Shown here piece by piece: positions 6,335 through 7,084 of a stretch of 7,084 nucleotides of DNA (position 1 is its first letter; each line of letters starts with the position of its first letter). The DNA is from a bacterium. GTDB taxonomy: Bacteria > Verrucomicrobiota > Verrucomicrobiia > Limisphaerales > J093. The notes below the pieces were generated by a model that was given only the letters and a program-made list of their open reading frames with translations, was not told where the DNA came from and made no database searches. The position numbers were made by a program, and so were the translations under genes. The DNA is taken from the NCBI GenBank assembly GCA_021784265.1, contig JAJXTA010000137.1, forward strand, positions 1-7,084, written 5' to 3'.

Positions 6335-6368
6335 TTCAGTGGTTCATCCCGCCGCGCCCCCGCGGGGC

Positions 6369-6384
6369 TGGCAAGCTCTTTGCT
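6369..6384 (+). promoter_or_regulatory. Sigma-54 (RpoN) -24/-12 promoter for amt
   Basis: The sequence TGGCAAGCTCTTTGCT matches TGGCACG-N4-TTGC(A/T) with one mismatch (A for C in the -24 box), and the GG and GC pairs are exactly ten bases apart. The start site would be near 6395, about 110 bases before the amt ATG. Ammonium transporter genes under sigma-54/NtrC control are well known, so position and function agree. A TATACT at 6405-6410 could be part of an additional housekeeping promoter, but no good -35 box is correctly spaced from it. Confidence 0.5.
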
Positions 6385-6503
6385 GTTCTCCGCCGATGAT
6401 GTCCTATACTCTAACGGCGCCGGTCTGGCTGGCGCGGGCGTGGCGGCAGATGCGCCGCTGGTCGGGCGGCTGATGTGTTCCGGAAGTCAAGCGACCTAGT
6501 TGT

Positions 6504-7084
6504 ATGATCGGCGTCCCCATCGAAGGCGGCGGGCCATTGGTCCAATTACCCGAAGTGGATCGGGCCTCGTTTAACTTGCTGTGGATCCTCATGGCCGGTT
6601 TTCTGGTGATGCTGCTGCAGGCGGGCTTCGCGTTGGTCGCCGCCGGGCTCTGCCGAGCCAAGAACGCCGCCCACGTGGCTCTCCAGAACCTGCTCAGTTA
6701 TGCGCTGACACTGCTGGGGTTCTGGGCGTGCGGTTTCGCCCTGATGTGCGGCGGCGTGGGGCGGAGCGCGGCGCCGGCGCTCTGGCCGGGACCGCTGGAA
6801 GGGGGCGTGCGGAGCCTGAACGTCGAGCATGGCCTGAGCTGGGCGGGGCACCTCTGGGGCCTCTTTGGGGGCAAGGGCTTTTGCCTGGATCCGGCCGTGT
6901 TCGACAGCGGGATTCTGGGATTGTTCTTGATCCAGGCGGTCTTCGCCACCACGGCGGCGGCGATCCCAGCGGGGGTTTTGGCCGAACGCTGGCGGCTCAA
7001 GAACCTCCTGCTTTATGGGGTATGGGCGGGCGCCTTGCCCTATGCCCTCTACGGCAACTGGGTGTGGGGCGGAGGCTGGTTGGC
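6504..7084 (+). CDS. amt: Ammonium transporter, N-terminal part (3' end outside window)
   Basis: The frame is open from ATG6504 to the window edge, giving 193 complete codons of an Amt/MEP/Rh-family channel that carries ammonium across the inner membrane. Recognisable family segments are FLVMLLQAGFALVAAGLCR (33-51) followed by AKNAAH, LLGFWACGFALM (70-81), GLFGGKGF (119-126), FLIQAVFATTAA (141-152), LAERW (159-163) and YGNWVWGGGWL (183-193). F147 and W188 line up by eye with the pore-lining F107 and W148 of E. coli AmtB. The conserved histidine pair lies past the edge. In many relatives I recall a Glu in the LVEAGL/LVETGL motif, where this protein has Ala (LVAAGL). An in-frame stop at 6471 rules out a long N-terminal extension. 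No clear Shine-Dalgarno precedes ATG6504, and ATG6591 is an alternative that would trim 29 residues. A sigma-54 promoter lies upstream. A P-II gene (glnK) often neighbours amt and may follow. Confidence 0.5.
   Translation, partial: MIGVPIEGGGPLVQLPEVDRASFNLLWILMAGFLVMLLQAGFALVAAGLCRAKNAAHVALQNLLSYALTLLGFWACGFALMCGGVGRSAAPALWPGPLEGGVRSLNVEHGLSWAGHLWGLFGGKGFCLDPAVFDSGILGLFLIQAVFATTAAAIPAGVLAERWRLKNLLLYGVWAGALPYALYGNWVWGGGWL

Larger units (their letters stand above)
5967..6503. other. Divergent intergenic regulatory region between permease and amt
   Basis: This 537-bp gap separates two divergently transcribed transporter genes and shows no credible coding frame. It contains a sigma-54-type promoter for each gene, a leader hairpin on the permease side, and two imperfect or spaced inverted repeats between the promoters that could bind an activator. 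Such spacing is usual where a sigma-54 enhancer-binding protein acts from sites about 100-200 bp upstream. I found no good match to the enterobacterial NtrC site (GCACC-N5-GGTGC), so the regulator is not identified. Confidence 0.5.

Overview
The window is about 7 kb of GC-rich DNA from a Gram-negative bacterium. It carries five protein genes, two of them cut by the window edges. An outer-membrane protein with a signal peptide and two sigma-54-type promoters point to a diderm. The gene set, GC content and tandem TTCCAA-type intergenic hairpins fit Verrucomicrobiota (Pedosphaera/Limisphaera-like), but the sequence contains no taxonomic marker, so this is a low-confidence guess.

Layout, left to right. 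(1) Bases 2-559 (+): C-terminal 185 residues of the glutamate synthase small subunit (gltD). (2) 565-1821 (+): an uncharacterised outer-membrane beta-barrel protein with a helical N-terminal domain, five bases after gltD and so very probably co-transcribed. (3) 1818-3608 (-): a fused PP2C phosphatase / Ser-Thr kinase with a C-terminal membrane anchor, overlapping the outer-membrane gene tail to tail by four bases. (4) 3609-4136: a 528-bp non-coding stretch with a run of hairpins, ending in a clear rho-independent terminator for the next gene. (5) 4137-5966 (-): an APC-family permease with a large extracytoplasmic insertion. (6) 5967-6503: a divergent regulatory region with two near-consensus sigma-54 promoters pointing in opposite directions and candidate inverted-repeat operators. 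(7) 6504 to the end (+): the N-terminal 193 residues of an Amt ammonium transporter, which runs off the right edge.

Taken together the window reads as a nitrogen-assimilation neighbourhood. Amt brings in ammonium, GltD is half of the GOGAT enzyme that fixes it into glutamate, and an amino-acid-type permease shares a sigma-54 (NtrC-like) control region with amt. The phosphatase-kinase fusion belongs to a type that, as I recall it, sits near nitrate/nitrite assimilation genes in proteobacteria. The unexplained parts are the gltD-linked outer-membrane protein and the role of the membrane-anchored phosphatase-kinase. My inference is that both serve nitrogen uptake or its control.
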